Shown: piece after piece, positions 1-12,050 of the stretch
How positions within the stretch are numbered: the stretch's first letter is position 1
How the letters are laid out: every line of letters begins with the position of its first letter
Program-made: the position numbers and the translations under genes
Notes under the pieces: generated by a model
Seen by the model: only the letters and a program-made list of their open reading frames with translations
Databases searched by the model: none
What the model was told of the DNA's origin: nothing
DNA from: Gnetum montanum
Lineage: Eukaryota > Streptophyta > Gnetopsida > Gnetales > Gnetaceae
Direction of reading: 5' to 3'
DNA length: 64,000 nucleotides
Assembly (NCBI GenBank): GCA_015680685.1
Contig: MNCI01034058.1
Coordinates: 389,601 to 453,600 of the forward strand

Positions 1-372
1 TGGAATGTGTCAACTCCATCAAACATTGGTTCATTAGCATGGATAGTTCACGATCCCAGAACGAAAGAAGAAAAGCTTTAGGTGCTCTTGAATCAATAAA
101 AATTCTAAAAGCTTGATGACAAGGGGAAGAAACCAATGGAGGAGCCACCACCACCAGGAACTACATAGACTACATCAAGCTTTGCCCAAATTTTATTTTT
201 TGTCAAAGATGTCATGTCATGTATTATGTTAGTTTTTCTAAAACACCACTATGGCATTTAGAAATCATGTTTATTATCCATCAATCATGTAAATCTACCT
301 CCCAATTTTGTAAGAAATTCTATCCTCATTTTGTTAAACTTGAGGATGAGTTTTCAATCACTTATGGGGGTA
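1..372 (+). pseudogene. 3' tail of a decayed Ty3/gypsy element, with polypurine tract
   Basis: No open polymerase frame remains. The last translated stretch reads VKLEDEFSITYGG just before a G-run (366-370). This matches the LEDE(F/L) peptide and purine tract that many plant gypsy elements carry directly upstream of the 3' LTR. The same signature recurs in this window next to the LTRs at 11449 (reverse strand) and 33508. The rest of the segment is in-frame noise with stops. The element's body lies outside the window to the left. Confidence 0.5.
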
Positions 373-882
373 TGATAAATTACAATTTTTGTTGGCTATG
401 ATATTGAAGCTGCAATATTGAATCCATGATATTGGAACCCATGATACGATGTTGAATATCCAATATCGCTCCACATGTGTAGACCTATAAATACAACACT
501 TAGGTGCATGGTACGAGGAAGAATTTTCATTACATTTTACCATAACTCTTGTAGTTTATTTTCATAACTTGGTAATAGAGTGTGTGCCTACAGTGTGGTG
601 TTAAATGATTAAATGGTCTCTTTATTTGAGCATCTTCTACTTGGACACAAGTGTGAATGGAAATAAAGATCAAGATTACTTTCCACCATTGCAACATCCA
701 CTTAGTTTTTATTGTTTACTTAAACTAATGTTTATTGTTTTGATATAGTTTAATGTTTATTGTTTCTTAGTTAATGATTTACTTTTTCAATACACTTTTA
801 CTATTACTTTGGTTAAGCAAAATGAGTACGATCGATCTTGAGCACTTAAGTATAATAGCTTGGTCACCTAGTATTATTATCA
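373..882 (+). repeat. Probable 3' LTR of the gypsy tail
   Basis: It begins TGATAA directly after the purine tract and can be closed at TTATCA (877-882), giving short inverted ends. A TATA box (TATAAATA, 486-493) sits inside, followed by a region that could hold the transcript start and poly(A) site. The right boundary is a guess from the inverted ends; no second LTR or target-site duplication is available in the window to confirm it. Confidence 0.4.
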
Positions 883-2520
883 CTTAGTACACCCAATGAC
901 AAAGTACTTGGTAATCCTAGTATTAGTTGCATGAAGTCCAAGGTGTGATTGGAAGATCAAAATCAGATACTCATCACCATAGGGTAGAATAGTGTTTACC
1001 ATTTTCTTTAGATGTAGAACTAATTTTTATACTTTGCCATTATAGCTAGGCATAATTTGGCTAGCCCAACATTAGTTATCATACACCTCATTATGAGTTA
1101 AACCATACAAATAGATTTTACCAACTCACGTGGAAAGACAACAATCATGAACTTAAATCAATTACTGGCATAATCACATTGCCTCATCCACGGAATTCAA
1201 CTGAGCTACACTTGAATACTCGTATCTTGTATGGTTGGGTGTTGGATTACTCCACCACTCATCACATATCAATTAAAATGCATAAATAAAACTACAACTA
1301 TTCTACAAACCTACATCTACCCATTCTACTATCATCTACCCATTCTACTATCCTACGTTTAACCACCCTTTTTCTCAAATTGTACATAGCAACTTTCAAA
1401 ACTAACTAATAATATATATTCCTACTCACAATACCATAAAATTAAAACTATTCTACAAACCTACATCTACTCATTCTTTTTCTCATATTGTACATTTTAG
1501 ACTAATTCTCTCTCCAACATAGATGCTTTGGAAAGCTCAAACAAATAATACTAGCTACTAAAGGACTTAAAAAAAATGCATATAAATAAAAATAATTATA
1601 TAAAGAAGCTAGCATGAAGAAACCAAAAGTTTACAAGAAACCACTATAGCACAAACCAAAATACTATAAAAAAAGAACAAAACCAACTATAGTGAAGAGG
1701 TAGACGAGATAAGAAAGATGGAAAAAATTTTAAAAAATAGAAAAGAAGAGAGGATTCATGCAAGGGTAGTAATAACATTAAACTAGATTATATATATAAT
1801 TTATAAAGTGGTTGAGAGCATATGGCTTGAAAAAGTCAACTAAGTTTTGACTTTTTAACAAAGCATAAAACACCTTAAGGACAATTGATAAGACATTCAC
1901 TTACCTTTGAATCAAAGCTCATCTTCAGTACATTTGATAAGACCATACTAACACCACTGTAGATAACACCATCTCCTCCTTCCCATCCTTCATTTGAAAC
2001 TTGTGCTATCAGCCAAAATTTTTTGAATTGAAAGCTCTACTCGTCATAGGGTGTTGTTTGCAAAACCTTTGCTCATAACAGCCTTTTGTTTGCAAAAGGC
2101 ATCATAGCCTACTGTTTGTAATTTCCTGTTGAGTGTAAAAGCTCTACCCATCATAGCCAACTATATGCAAAAACTCTCCACAAAAGCCAATGTGCATTGC
2201 CAAATGTTTTGAGTGATTTTAGTGGTAGCATCCATAGATTGAAAAATCAGATCGGATAAATTTACCATCTTTTTTATAAATCGGATAGGGGAAATCGAAA
2301 CAAATTGGTGTAAAAATCAGATTTTTATTTACAAAAGAGAGCACTTATATGCACTCATGTTAGTAGGGGCATTTTCCATTTTTTTTAGTCTAGAGCTCAG
2401 TTAGGGTGGAAAATCAAATATAGAAATTTTAGATTTTGGCTGGCATCAGAATTAGCAATATACATTAAACTTAAAAAATCCATAAAATATAGCACTATTT
2501 ATTACATAAAATATCCAATC
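883..2520. other. AT-rich stretch, no gene recognised
   Basis: No coding frame or element domain can be recognised on either strand. It holds a 19-bp unit repeated twice (1314-1351), and the longer phrase around 1289-1390 (ending in a TTTTTCTCA-like string and TTGTACAT) recurs at about 1443-1495, so a local duplication has occurred. Confidence 0.5.
1314..1351. repeat. Two tandem copies of a 19-bp unit
   Basis: The unit CATCTACCCATTCTACTAT occurs twice head to tail with no mismatch. Confidence 0.8.
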
Positions 2521-2602
2521 CGATTTTGAATTTGTTGCCTTGCGATTTATTGCAGATGTTCGGATTTTGAATTTGTTGCCTTGCGATTTATTGCAGATGT
2601 TC
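2521..2602. repeat. Two tandem copies of a 41-bp unit
   Basis: The stretch starting GATTTTGAATTTGTTGCC (2522) is repeated from 2563 at a 41-bp period with almost no differences, which points to a recent slippage or unequal exchange. The unit ends in TTGCAGATGTTCG. Confidence 0.85.
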
Positions 2603-3073
2603 GGATTAATCGCAGATTTCTCAATCTATGGTAGCATCTGCATGTTCCTTGGCATATCTGAAAGCTTCCAAATAAAAGATGAAATTTCTCTTTTATTTAT
2701 GTTTTCATTCCTACGAGCGACTAAGCATCACAACTTGCAGCAATAGGCACAGTTCACGCTTGAAGCCATCGAATCGGACATTTCTTTGGCTATGGAAGAT
2801 GGTTTTTGGTTCGATACCTGCGTAAGATAAAATTCGAAAGCCAATAATTATGCAGTAGATTTACGAAAGCAAAGTCAATGCCGTAACAGTTACCAAAAGT
2901 GGTAAAAATTGCTTTACATTGTCGTAATAGCAAAAATTAAGTTTGGATTTGGCGACCTAAAACTGTAACAGTTACCATAAATTGAAAAAATTGTATTTGG
3001 AACTTGAATTTTTGGAAGTTGCAAGTTAAGTCTTGGGATATTGCAAGTTAAGTCAAGACCGTAGTAGTACGAC

Positions 3074-3417
3074 AATGGCAGAAATTGCATTTGGAGGCTG
3101 AATTTGGGTTTCCCAATGTAGTAATGGAAGAAATCACATTTCGAGGTTAGAATTTTGGATTTAGCAAGTAAAGTGATGGTAATAGTTACCAGAAATAGCA
3201 GACATTGGAGTGGGAGGCTAGAATTTGGGTTTCACAGCATACGAAAATGGCAGAAATTGCATTTGGAGGCTGAATTTGGGTTTTCCAATGTAGTAATGAA
3301 AGAAATCACATTTGGAGGTTAGAATTTTGGATTTAGCAAGTAAAGTGATGGTAATAGTTACCAGAAAAAGCAGAAATTGGATTGCGAGGCTAGAACTTGG
3401 ATTTCAGAGGGTAGCAA
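3074..3417. repeat. Tandem duplication of a 172-bp unit
   Basis: GGCAGAAATTGCATTTGGAG starts at 3077 and again at 3249, and the match carries on through AATTTTGGATTTAGCAAG and GTGATGGTAATAGTTACC in both copies. Inside each unit the phrase (A/G)AAATTGCATTTGGAGG is itself repeated in a weaker form. More diverged units can be traced left to about 2880. The repeat is not an open frame and has no similarity to the LTR elements nearby. Confidence 0.85.
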
Positions 3418-5040
3418 GATAGCAACTGCAGTTTTTGATAACAACTTGGTAAACTCCGAAATAGTTCCCTTAAGTAGAAATTGAATCCTCAGAGAATGAA
3501 TGAGACCCTGTTGAAGGAAACGGGTTCTAGGCTACTGCAGTGAGCCTGTGATTGCCATGGAATGCATGGAGTATTAAAGTCTTGTAATTCATAAGTGAGG
3601 TTGCTACTACGTTAGACACAGAAAGCAATAGGGTGCCACAAATTTATAAAATGGATGCCAAGAAGATGGGCATATTATGCTGGTGAAATAATTTTTGTTC
3701 TGTTTTCTTTTGTGTAGTTTTCGTATGAATTGTGGGCGGTGCTATGATTTTACTGATTTCGTATTATCGCTTAGAGTGGATGGAAGCGACTGCCTTGCTG
3801 CTTGGGTTGGAATATGATGGACTGGAATGGCTGGCTTGCTCTTGAAGTAGACCACGTTAGCTTTTTCTTTATATTTTGTTCTTAATTTTTAGATGGTGAT
3901 GTTGTAATGCAAGCATTTTTCTATTTTGGAAATTAAATACTCTTGAAAACACGTGGGGGACTATTTTGACCACAGGAGTCTCCTGTTGGTTGGTGTAACA
4001 TGCTTATAACTTTGAATGCATGAATATGTCATGTTTAGGTGGGTGTGCAGGAGTGTCCTGTCAAGGTCCTTTAAAAAGCTTCCATTGGGACTTCTTGTTG
4101 GTGGAGATGATGCTGAGGTGGTGATGAATAAATAAATGTTTTTGATTTATGGTTTTGTTTTCATAAAATAATCACAATGCTTCTATATTGATCAGTACCA
4201 CAGAAATACAAATGCATTGATGAGTGTTAAATGGTATAAGAGAAAATAATTTGCATAATATAGATGTTATAATAAGGCTGGAAATGGATTATATGTCAAA
4301 TAAGCTACAGAAACAGCGTTTAAGGTGGTTTGGATACATGGCAAGTTTATAAAAATAGTTGTCTTATCAATATTATAGAAATGTCACCCAAAGACAGACA
4401 AAAAAAGGTACAAAGGAAAATAATTGAAGATTCTGGAAGAAATTGTAAATGAACAAGAATCTAGCCCTTCATAGAGTTTAAAGCCAAAAAGAACTCATTG
4501 TCAAGACTTCATTATGTTAAGACAAGGTTAAAATGATAATCTCTTTTGCCTAAACCGATGCTCTAGTAATGATGACAAAACGTTCTCACTACTGTCTTTA
4601 CTTTGTCCGATTTTGTTTTTCCGTTTTACTTGTGGGTGAATTGCTATAATAGACCCACCGGGGTAGCGATTTGGAAAAAGCAGCATAAGGTAGATAGACG
4701 CATGAATTTAATAGCGTGGTAATTTACTTATCATGAGTTTTCAAAGCATCATTAATTTTGAGCAAACGTAGTAGCTGCTTACCGTGACGCACCGTAAAAT
4801 GATAAAAATTGCATGAAAATGTAGTACTTAGCTTTAATGTTTTGATTACTCATGGCTGTTCACCTGGAATTTTAAGCTATATAGCTATTTCAATTATCAA
4901 TGATAAAGCTTGTTATCAAATTTTTAAAAAGAAGAGTACGGTAAGGCACCTAAGGAACCATTATGATATTCACTGACAGTTGTTTAAAAATTATATTTTG
5001 CCATAGGTAAGGTACAGAGGATTAAGGGTTGCTAATGCTA
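3418..5040. other. No gene recognised
   Basis: This stretch has no readable coding frame longer than noise and no LTR ends. It may be intron or flank of the kinase-related remnant to the right, because splice-acceptor-like sites (for example GCAG just before 5070) appear from here on. That link is inference. Confidence 0.35.
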
Positions 5041-5481
5041 ACATGGAGCGAGGACACATCTTGTAGCAGATGCAGGTCACAGGAGCTTTCCCAAAGTGGC
5101 CTTCACAGCTGGTACTTGATGCTAATTACTTAAAAAGATGTTCAATTACTGTAATAAGCCGTTGGAAGAAAGAAAGGGAAAATTCAAATAAAAAGATTGA
5201 AGTTGAAGTAATTAAACCTCTTTTTATATGTTGGGGCTTGGGGCACTTGAAAGATAAAAACCCTGGCGAAGATTGAAAAGGTTTCAACGTTCATGGTAAG
5301 ATGGGGCATGTGCTGCTGTATTAAGTTGCAGAATATCCCTTAATTATGGAACATCCATGAACTCTTTTCTATTCTAACTCTTTTCTATTCTTTGATGGTA
5401 ATGGGAACAAGGGATATAGCTTCTCCAATTCTTGAGTTTTCATATTTGTCTGAATGCAGATATATGCTGTGATTTGCGAAT

Positions 5482-5580
5482 CCTTGCGTTGTATTGGCAG
5501 TCTTTTGCATCTTCCGAATTTCTTCTTCTTTGCCTTGCATTGGCGGTCTTTTGCGTCTTCCGTATTTCTTCTTCTTCTAG
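5482..5580. repeat. Direct duplication, about 51 bp
   Basis: CCTTGCGTTGTATTGGCAG at 5482 and CCTTGCATTGGCGG at 5533 start two copies of a stretch that goes on through TCTTTTGC(A/G)TCTTCCG and a TTCTTCTTCT tract. The copies differ by a few substitutions and one small indel. The second copy ends in CTAG, a possible splice acceptor for the following GDGDNEQ frame. Confidence 0.75.
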
Positions 5581-5705
5581 GTGACGGTGACAATGAGCAA
5601 TTGCTACTAAGTGTATTCAAGTGCTTTAACAATAATGGTAATGGTGGAGTTGCCAAGAGATCCATCAAAAGCATGGTTGGACGCATGAATCTGCTCGGAC
5701 ATTGA
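5581..5705 (+). pseudogene. Short open stretch with weak EF-hand-like resemblance
   Basis: After the CTAG at 5577-5580 the frame reads GDGDNEQLLLSVFKCF and then NNNGNGGVAKRSIKSM before ending at 5705. The hydrophobic-F, N/D/G-rich loop and following helix recall an EF-hand loop, but the acidic loop ligands are replaced by Asn and the C-terminal Glu is missing. It could equally be chance coding. It lies 230 bp left of the kinase fragment and may or may not belong to the same gene. Confidence 0.2.
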
Positions 5706-5934
5706 AACATTGCACAATAATACCAGAGTTGATAATGGTCAATCCCATTCCATTTTGCCACTCCCAACAGCTACTTTTCTCACGTGTCTGGTTTTGTTTT
5801 CCATCCATGTAGTGCATCCGAATATTTCACATTGCTTACCGCCATCTAACTTTCTCCATCGCAATTTTGGTCAAATTGTTTCCGAATTTTTCCTCTACCA
5901 ACTTTTGCGAATAGGAAATTGGAGAGATGCAGAC

Positions 5935-6165
5935 CCTGCTCAGGTCAGGGATTTAACAAAATATAGCTGTTTCTGTAATAAGCAAGGAAATCAAGATTGC
6001 TAAAACTCATGTTTCCGCTGTGTGGAATCGAAGATAGGCGGGTCCAAGTGGCTTGCCTTGAAGATAATTGCTGTAAAACTACAAATAGTGTGTGAAATGA
6101 GTAATGTGTATAGCTTTGGAATGATGATTTGGGAAATGCTAATTTGCACACTCCAGTTACTTGTC
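5935..6165 (+). pseudogene. Protein-kinase catalytic core fragment, frameshifted
   Basis: Three reading-frame pieces in a row match kinase subdomains VIB to IX in the right order. VRDLTKYSCFCNKQGN (5944-5992) corresponds to the catalytic loop HRDLK..N...N..G. After a frameshift, KIAKTHVSAVWN corresponds to KIADFGVSAV, with the DFG Asp-Phe-Gly destroyed. After another break, SKWLALKIIAVKLQ and then MSNVYSFGMMIWEML correspond to the APE motif and the DVYSFG(V/M)..WE(M/L) helix, with the key Asp changed to Asn. No intact N-lobe is visible upstream. The loss of the HRD His, DFG and APE residues and the frameshifts make it non-functional. The wording of the loop fits a plant Ser/Thr kinase of the MAPKK/RAF-like type, but the exact family is uncertain. 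Confidence 0.6.
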
Positions 6166-6240
6166 CTTTTACCAAAGTTTGTATGTTATATGTTGCTCTT
6201 CATGCAAGAATCTACATCAAGCCTATATTTTTGTGGGTGA

Positions 6241-6834
6241 TAAAGTACATTAGGGCTAGTAATATAATTTAGGTAGATATTAAACCTATAACCTTTTAAC
6301 CAAAAAATGAGTGTCTTGACTACTACACTATATCCTTTATTTCAATAAAATAACATATTTTCCGCTAAAGTTATTTAACAAAATCATATTATTTACCTTA
6401 CGACATAGTCCAATTAGAATTTTATACTTAGTATTTTCCTCACCAGAATCAACTCATAGATTGGTGTTTCCAAATCAAGAATTTTACCCTTAGGTTGGAA
6501 CAACATTATTTCTACCAACAATTTTCTATTCTATTACTTTAGCATTAAGTTTTTTAGACAATTGCATATAGAACCTAACTCTAGGTGAGATTTAGTAAAT
6601 ACACAATTTTCTAAATTTTGAAGTCTATGATAGAATATTCAATTAACTTGGATAATTAGGGTTGTTGGAACCTAAAATAAGTGAAACATAGTTACACCCC
6701 AAGATTTATAGAAGTTTATAACTCAATGCTACCTAGTAGAATCAAATCTATGACATTGGGTTACCAGGCTTAGACTCGTACCATTAGGCTAACACCTTAT
6801 TATTTTACTTAGATGATTAGACATGTTTCGCTAT
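6241..6834. other. Flanking DNA, nothing recognised
   Basis: AT-rich sequence with no readable frame. Its last five bases (GCTAT, 6830-6834) form the left target-site duplication of the LTR element that starts at 6835. Confidence 0.5.
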
Positions 6835-8508
6835 TGTTGATGCCAACATTGCCCATGCTGAACATAGGGCCATGATCAACAAGTCTAATCCCCTGGCACC
6901 AAGCACAAAGAAAGTTAATTTGTACAAGCACATCTTGGGGCCCAATTCACAATGGCAAGCTTGTGGTTACGTTGCCATGCCATGATGGAGTGGATGTAAT
7001 AGCCCAGGTGGTGTAGAACGTGGATTATGTAACAACCACAAAGGTAGCATAACCAACAGTGGTGGTGCTAAGAGTTACATACGTTACAAAGAGACATGGG
7101 ACATGGTTGTAATCGACGATGGACATGGTTGAGAACATGGTGATAGTGGTAGGAGTTACAAAGGTGGTGAGCGAAGTGGGATGTGGTGGTGGTTACATCG
7201 AGTGAGTGGTGGTAACCATCGACGTGGAAGTTATGATTACAGTAATTGACGATGGGTGATAATCGAAATCAATGTGGGATGTGGGCATTTAAAATTGCCA
7301 GATGTGTTGCTATTAAAGGAGAATAGAGAAGGGGAGAAAAGGGAGAACATCAAGGCTAGCCTCTCTTTCACATTGGGGGCCAACCTCTCTGTCATCAAGG
7401 CCAGCCTCTCTCTCTCTCTCTCATCGGGGCCAACCTCTCTCTCACATTGGGGGCCAGCCTCTCTCTCATTGAGATCTAGCCTATCCTCTCTTCGATGACA
7501 CGTGTGGTAGACAAAACAACATGCCCACCAGGAAACAGAGGCTATGAATGATGTGTCTAGAGCATAAAGCTTACAGTAGTGACATCTCTCTCTCTCTCCT
7601 CCCTTCCCTAGCAGATGACAATGGATAGAACCACAAATTGCAATAGTGGCAGCAGCACATAATGGTGGTAGGCAACATAGTCAATAGTAGAGCAGATCTC
7701 TCAACCTCCCCTCACTCTTGTAGGTGTGTCAGTAGATAGTGCAGGCATGTAGCTGCAGTCAGCAATTGCAATAGGGTTCTCTCTTCATAAACAATGGTGT
7801 GTGCATCAGGTGACTACGTGGTACATGTTAGGATCTTCTAATAACAACAACATTGCAAGCATTAGAAGCAATAGGGTGCCTGAGGTTCTATTTTTCTTTC
7901 CTCCCAATGATGGTCAATAGACATGTAACTCATGGTAGTCAATAGGTGACACAGACAATGCATGACAAATGGCGTTGCATGAAGCAGGCTTTTGCACAGT
8001 TGACATCAAAAACTGTAGCAAGTAGTCTATCTTCCACTAGCAAAGGCCAAGGGATGGCAGTGTTCCCGTAGTGGGAACAACCTCTCTTTTCCTCCTAGTG
8101 GTAATGGTAAGTGTAGATGGTGGAAAATAGCATGAAAGTGGTAAACGTAGCAACTGTCTAGCTAGTAGCAATGGAATAGATCTCTCTGTCTCTTCCTCTC
8201 TAATGACGATTAGGGTCTTCCTACATGGTAGTGGGCACCATTAGTAGCAACAACAAGGACTAGGAAAAAGTTTAAATTTTCTAGTTATCTATGGTATTTT
8301 CATGAAGTCTTGAAGTTCAAGATAGTTATCCAATTTAAATTCTCTCAATTTTTTTTGGTTTGCTTTACTTTTTGAACCTCACATAGCTCTCTCTAGCTAA
8401 AACTATTCTTAGGTTTCGGTACCCATACAGGAGGTGCCCTAGGCAATAGTCTCCTCAAACAAGTTGTTTTTCTTGGGTGTTGATGCATTCAAAATTTATG
8501 TATCAACA
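6835..8508. repeat. Left LTR of the long-LTR element
   Basis: 1674 bp, TG...CA ends. It contains a pyrimidine-rich minisatellite block at about 7360-7500, GGTGGT-rich stretches and a degraded TATA-like string (GCTATTAAAGGAG, about 7310) where the other LTR has a clean TATA box. It aligns along its whole length with the right LTR. Confidence 0.85.
7360..7500. repeat. CT-rich minisatellite in the left LTR
   Basis: About five degenerate units of the type (A/G)GGGCCA(A/G)CCTCTCTCTC with variable CT-tract length. The matching block in the right LTR is at about 9425-9580. Confidence 0.7.
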
Positions 8509-8904
8509 CCTTTTTGGCATTAGAAGGAGGACCATTTTTCTAGCTTTTGTTTTCCCATGTTTTCAAATATTAGTTTTTTTGTCATTTTTCTTATTCCTGG
8601 TCCTATTCTATTCCTATTTCAAAACTATTCTTTCCCCTAAATTTTATTTGCTTGTACTTTCTATTGAAAACCCCTATCTCCAAACCCTTTATTTTCTGCT
8701 TTTTCTTTGAAAAATTGATGCCTCCCATTTTCTAAATATTATCATTATCATTACTAGAATCCTAAACTTTCCTTTCCCAATTCTAATTTTGGTGGTCCTT
8801 ACCTATGTCTTGACATTGTCCTCTATCTTCTGCATCTCCTTTTAATATTTCTATGGTTGTGCTATTCCTTGCACTTGCATGAAATTTCTAGTATAGGGGC
8901 TAAG
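8509..8904. other. Internal domain of the long-LTR element, non-coding
   Basis: The 396-bp interior starts with a primer-site-like TTTGGCATTAGAAGG a few bases after the LTR end and finishes with a purine-rich ATAGGGGCTAAG before the next TG. Both are weak matches, but at the expected positions for forward orientation. No frame resembles gag or pol. Confidence 0.5.
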
Positions 8905-10518
8905 TGTTGATGCCAACATTGCCCATGCTAGGCATGGGGCCATGATCAACAAGTCTAATCCCATAGCACCAAGCACAAAAAAGGTTAATTTGTACAAGCA
9001 CATCTTGGGGCTCGATTCATAATGGTAAGCTTGTGGCAATGGTTCTGTTGCCATGCTATGATGGCATGGATGTAACAACCTGGGTGGTGTAGAATGTGGG
9101 TTACATAACAATTGCAAAGGTGGTGTAATCAACGGTGGTGGTGTTGGGAGTTACATGTGTTACACATAGACATGGGATCTGGTTGTAACTAATGGTGGAC
9201 ATGGTAGAGAACATGGTGATAGTGGTGGGAGTTATGAAGGTGGTGGGCGAAGTGGGACATGGTGGTAGTTACACTGAGTGGTGGTAACCGTCAACATGGA
9301 AGTTACGATTGTAGTAATCAATAGAGGGTGGTAACTGAAACCAACATGGAACATGGGCATTTAAAACTACCAGATGAGCTGCTATAAAAGGAGAACAGAT
9401 GGGGGGTGAGCAAAGGGAGAACATTGGGACTAGCCTCTCTTTCATCAGGGCTAGCCTGTCTCTGTTATTAGGACCAACCTCTCTCTTACATTAGGGGCCA
9501 ACCTCTCTTTCATTAGGGGCCAGCCTCTCTTTCACATTGGAGGCTAGCCTCTTTCTCATTAGGGTCCAACCTCTCCTCTCTGTAATGATGCATGTAATAG
9601 ATAGAATGACATGTGTGCTAGGAAATAGAGGCTATGAACAACGTGTTTGCAACATGTAGAGTGCAAAATAGTAGTATCTCTTTCTCTCTCCTCCCTTCCT
9701 TAGTAGATGACGACAAACAAAACCATGAATTACAATGGTTGCAATGATGCATAACAACGGTAGGCAATGCAGTCAATAGTGAAGTGGATCTCTTAGCCTC
9801 TCCTCACTCCTGCAAGCATGTTAGCAGACAATGTAGGAGCATAGTGGTAGTCAACAATTGTCATAAGGTTCTCTCTTCTTTCTCTCTTTGGCAATAGTAG
9901 TGTGCACATTAGGTGAATATGCGACATGCATCAAGAGCTTCTGATAGTAGCAATGTTGCAGGTGCCAGAAGTAGTGGGGCACATGAGATTCTATTTTTCC
10001 TTCCTCCCAATGGTAGTCAACAGGCACATGACTCATGGAATCCAACACATGATGTAGACAACACATGGCAAATGGTGGCATGTGCAAAAGGCTCTTGCAC
10101 ACTTGACATTAGCAATTGCAGCAGGCAATCTCTCTCCCACCAGTAGAGACCAAGGGATGGTAGCGTTCCTATAGTGGGAATGACCTCTCTTTTCCTCCTA
10201 GTGACAGTGGCATGTGCAAAAGGTGGCAGATAGCACGACAATAGTAGACATGTCAACTATCTGGCTAACAATTATGGAATAGATCTCTCTCTCTCTCTCT
10301 CTAGCAGTGGTCAGGGTCTTTCTACCTAGTAGTGGGCACCATCAATAGCAATAGTAGAGACTAGGGAAAAGTTTAAATTTTCTAGTTACCTATTGTATTT
10401 TCATGAAGTTTTGAAGTTCAAGATAGTTATCCAATTTAAATTCCCTCAATTTTTTTTGGTTTACTTTACTTACTGAATGTCACATAGACCTCTCCAGCTG
10501 AGACTATTCCTAGGTTTT
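8905..10518. repeat. Right LTR of the long-LTR element, first part
   Basis: It aligns with 6835 to about 8420 and is broken after CCTAGGTTTT, where the gypsy element begins. The remainder continues at 21149. It carries the CT-rich minisatellite again and a (CT)n run at about 10283-10302. Confidence 0.85.
9383..9390 (+). promoter_or_regulatory. TATA box of the right LTR
   Basis: GCTATAAAAGGAG is a good plant TATA box about 480 bp into the LTR. It supports forward orientation of the element. Confidence 0.5.
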
Positions 10519-11449
10519 TGCTGAGCGACGAGTTACCCCTACGCCCAACCATGCGAATCACGGGTGTTCACACACGACTCGGTTGAATTTCATAGACTGT
10601 AAGCACTTAACATACACCAGACCCTAACTAGTAAAACCTTGGGTTAGAATGGTCGTTGCCTTCCTAATCTCACTTGAAATGTTTTGTTTGCGATGGTTAA
10701 GTGAGATTAAGGCTAATGATTTTTATAGCTTTTTACTTTATATTTTGGCGTCTAATTAAGGTATGGAAGGTAAGGAATGAACTATTATCTAATCTATAAT
10801 TATCCTAATCTGTATTCTAACTATTCCTAGCATAAGTATCTGATCCCATCTTTTGGGCATGTTCAGAGCATCCCCTAAGCACTACTGGGCTACCAGGCGT
10901 TAAGCGTCACTAGGTTACCAAGTGTTGGGTTTGCGTTTGAGATGGTCGTACTTATGGTTTCTATGAACTATGAATGAATGATAGCGATTAAACTAGTAAT
11001 AAGAGAAACTTAAGTAATTATCAAAGTATATAAACATTAAACTATTAAATGCAATAAATGACTAAATCCAAATGCTGCAAGGAATGCTTGAAAGCTCATC
11101 TTTATTTCCGTTCACACCAATGGGCTTAGATACATAAGTGCTCGAATAAAGAGCTGGACACCTTCTTACACCTATTCCTGGCACTTGGAAAATATTCTAT
11201 CTCCTGTGGAAACAAACTGCAAGAGCTTCGCTACAACTGACTAAAAGATACCTCAATGACGTGGAAGGCCCTCTTATTTATAGGCTGAAATAGGTGCCGC
11301 TTAAATGGGGCCACGTTGATGCATGGAAGGATGTGTCAATGGAGCCGTGTCGATGGGGCCGCATATACGGGGCCGCGTTGATGTGGCCGCATATACGGGG
11401 TCCCGTATACGTGGCCTAGTAGATGAAACAACCATTAAACACTTCATCA
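10519..11449 (-). repeat. 3' LTR of the nested gypsy element
   Basis: 931 bp, roughly 90% like the partner at 20219-21148 by eye; many differences are C/T or G/A at former CpG sites. A TATA box (CTATAAATAAGAG on the reverse strand, 11271-11283) is shared with the partner. The U3 side holds a block of GGGGCC(G/A)CATATACGGGG-type repeats (about 11300-11415). Confidence 0.88.
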
Positions 11450-11460
11450 TATCCTCATGA
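11450..11460 (-). other. Polypurine tract and LEDE-like tail
   Basis: On the reverse strand the sequence before the 3' LTR reads ACTTGAGAACGAG and then CATGAGGATA directly before TGATGAAG. This is the purine-rich plus-strand priming site of gypsy elements, in the same setting as at 366-372 and 33492-33507. Confidence 0.55.
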
Positions 11461-12050
11461 CTGAGTAAAAACTCGTTCTCAAGTCCCTCTTACAACTTGG
11501 AAGGTATGGAATTTTATTTACAATGCACATGACTTGACACACATGACACACACATGACTCAACACTAATTTTACCAAGTGCCCGAGTGTACAGAGGAGGA
11601 CAAATTACAAAAATGATTGTGTTCAGAGAAACAATTGAACACCTTGTTAGTCCTAGAGACTCTACCATGTAGAAGGATGAAAAAATTGCCAGAGAAGATC
11701 ACACTATCCCTGGGGGTGGTGGTTCCGATGGACCTTCACCAGCTTTTGGCCCATGCTATGGCAGTGGCATGAATGATGGTTGTCTCGCAGTAGCTGCAAA
11801 TTTTGGAAGTAGCCAGAAAGCCTCCAAGAGAGCCCTCAGTTTTTTTTCTTTGCTTCTGGGATCATTCACTATCCAGGCAGCTTCACCAATGTGTGCTAGA
11901 ATTGGAACCTCCCAAGGGCATGGCAGTGCAGGAAGGAGTTCTTTTAAGTTGATGAACCAAGCTGCAAACTATTTTTGTTCAATGTCAAACACTTGAATTG
12001 ATGTCTACAGCTACTGGTAGCCATTTATCTGACTGGCCAAGTTCTCCACG
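11461..12050. other. 3' untranslated part of the nested gypsy element
   Basis: Between the end of the extra ORF and the purine tract I see no coding frame. Apparent forward-strand frames just to the right are antisense to the coiled-coil ORF. Confidence 0.4.

Noticed and set aside
5070-5276. 68-residue frame next to the kinase remnant
   Set aside because: It starts after a GCAG and might be an exon, but no family could be recognised, so it is not listed as a gene.
7256-7498. Open frame rich in Ser-Leu
   Set aside because: It is a translation of the CT-rich minisatellite in the LTR.
8477-8710. Hydrophobic open frame across the left LTR end
   Set aside because: It crosses the LTR boundary in T-rich DNA; the hydrophobic composition is a base-composition effect.
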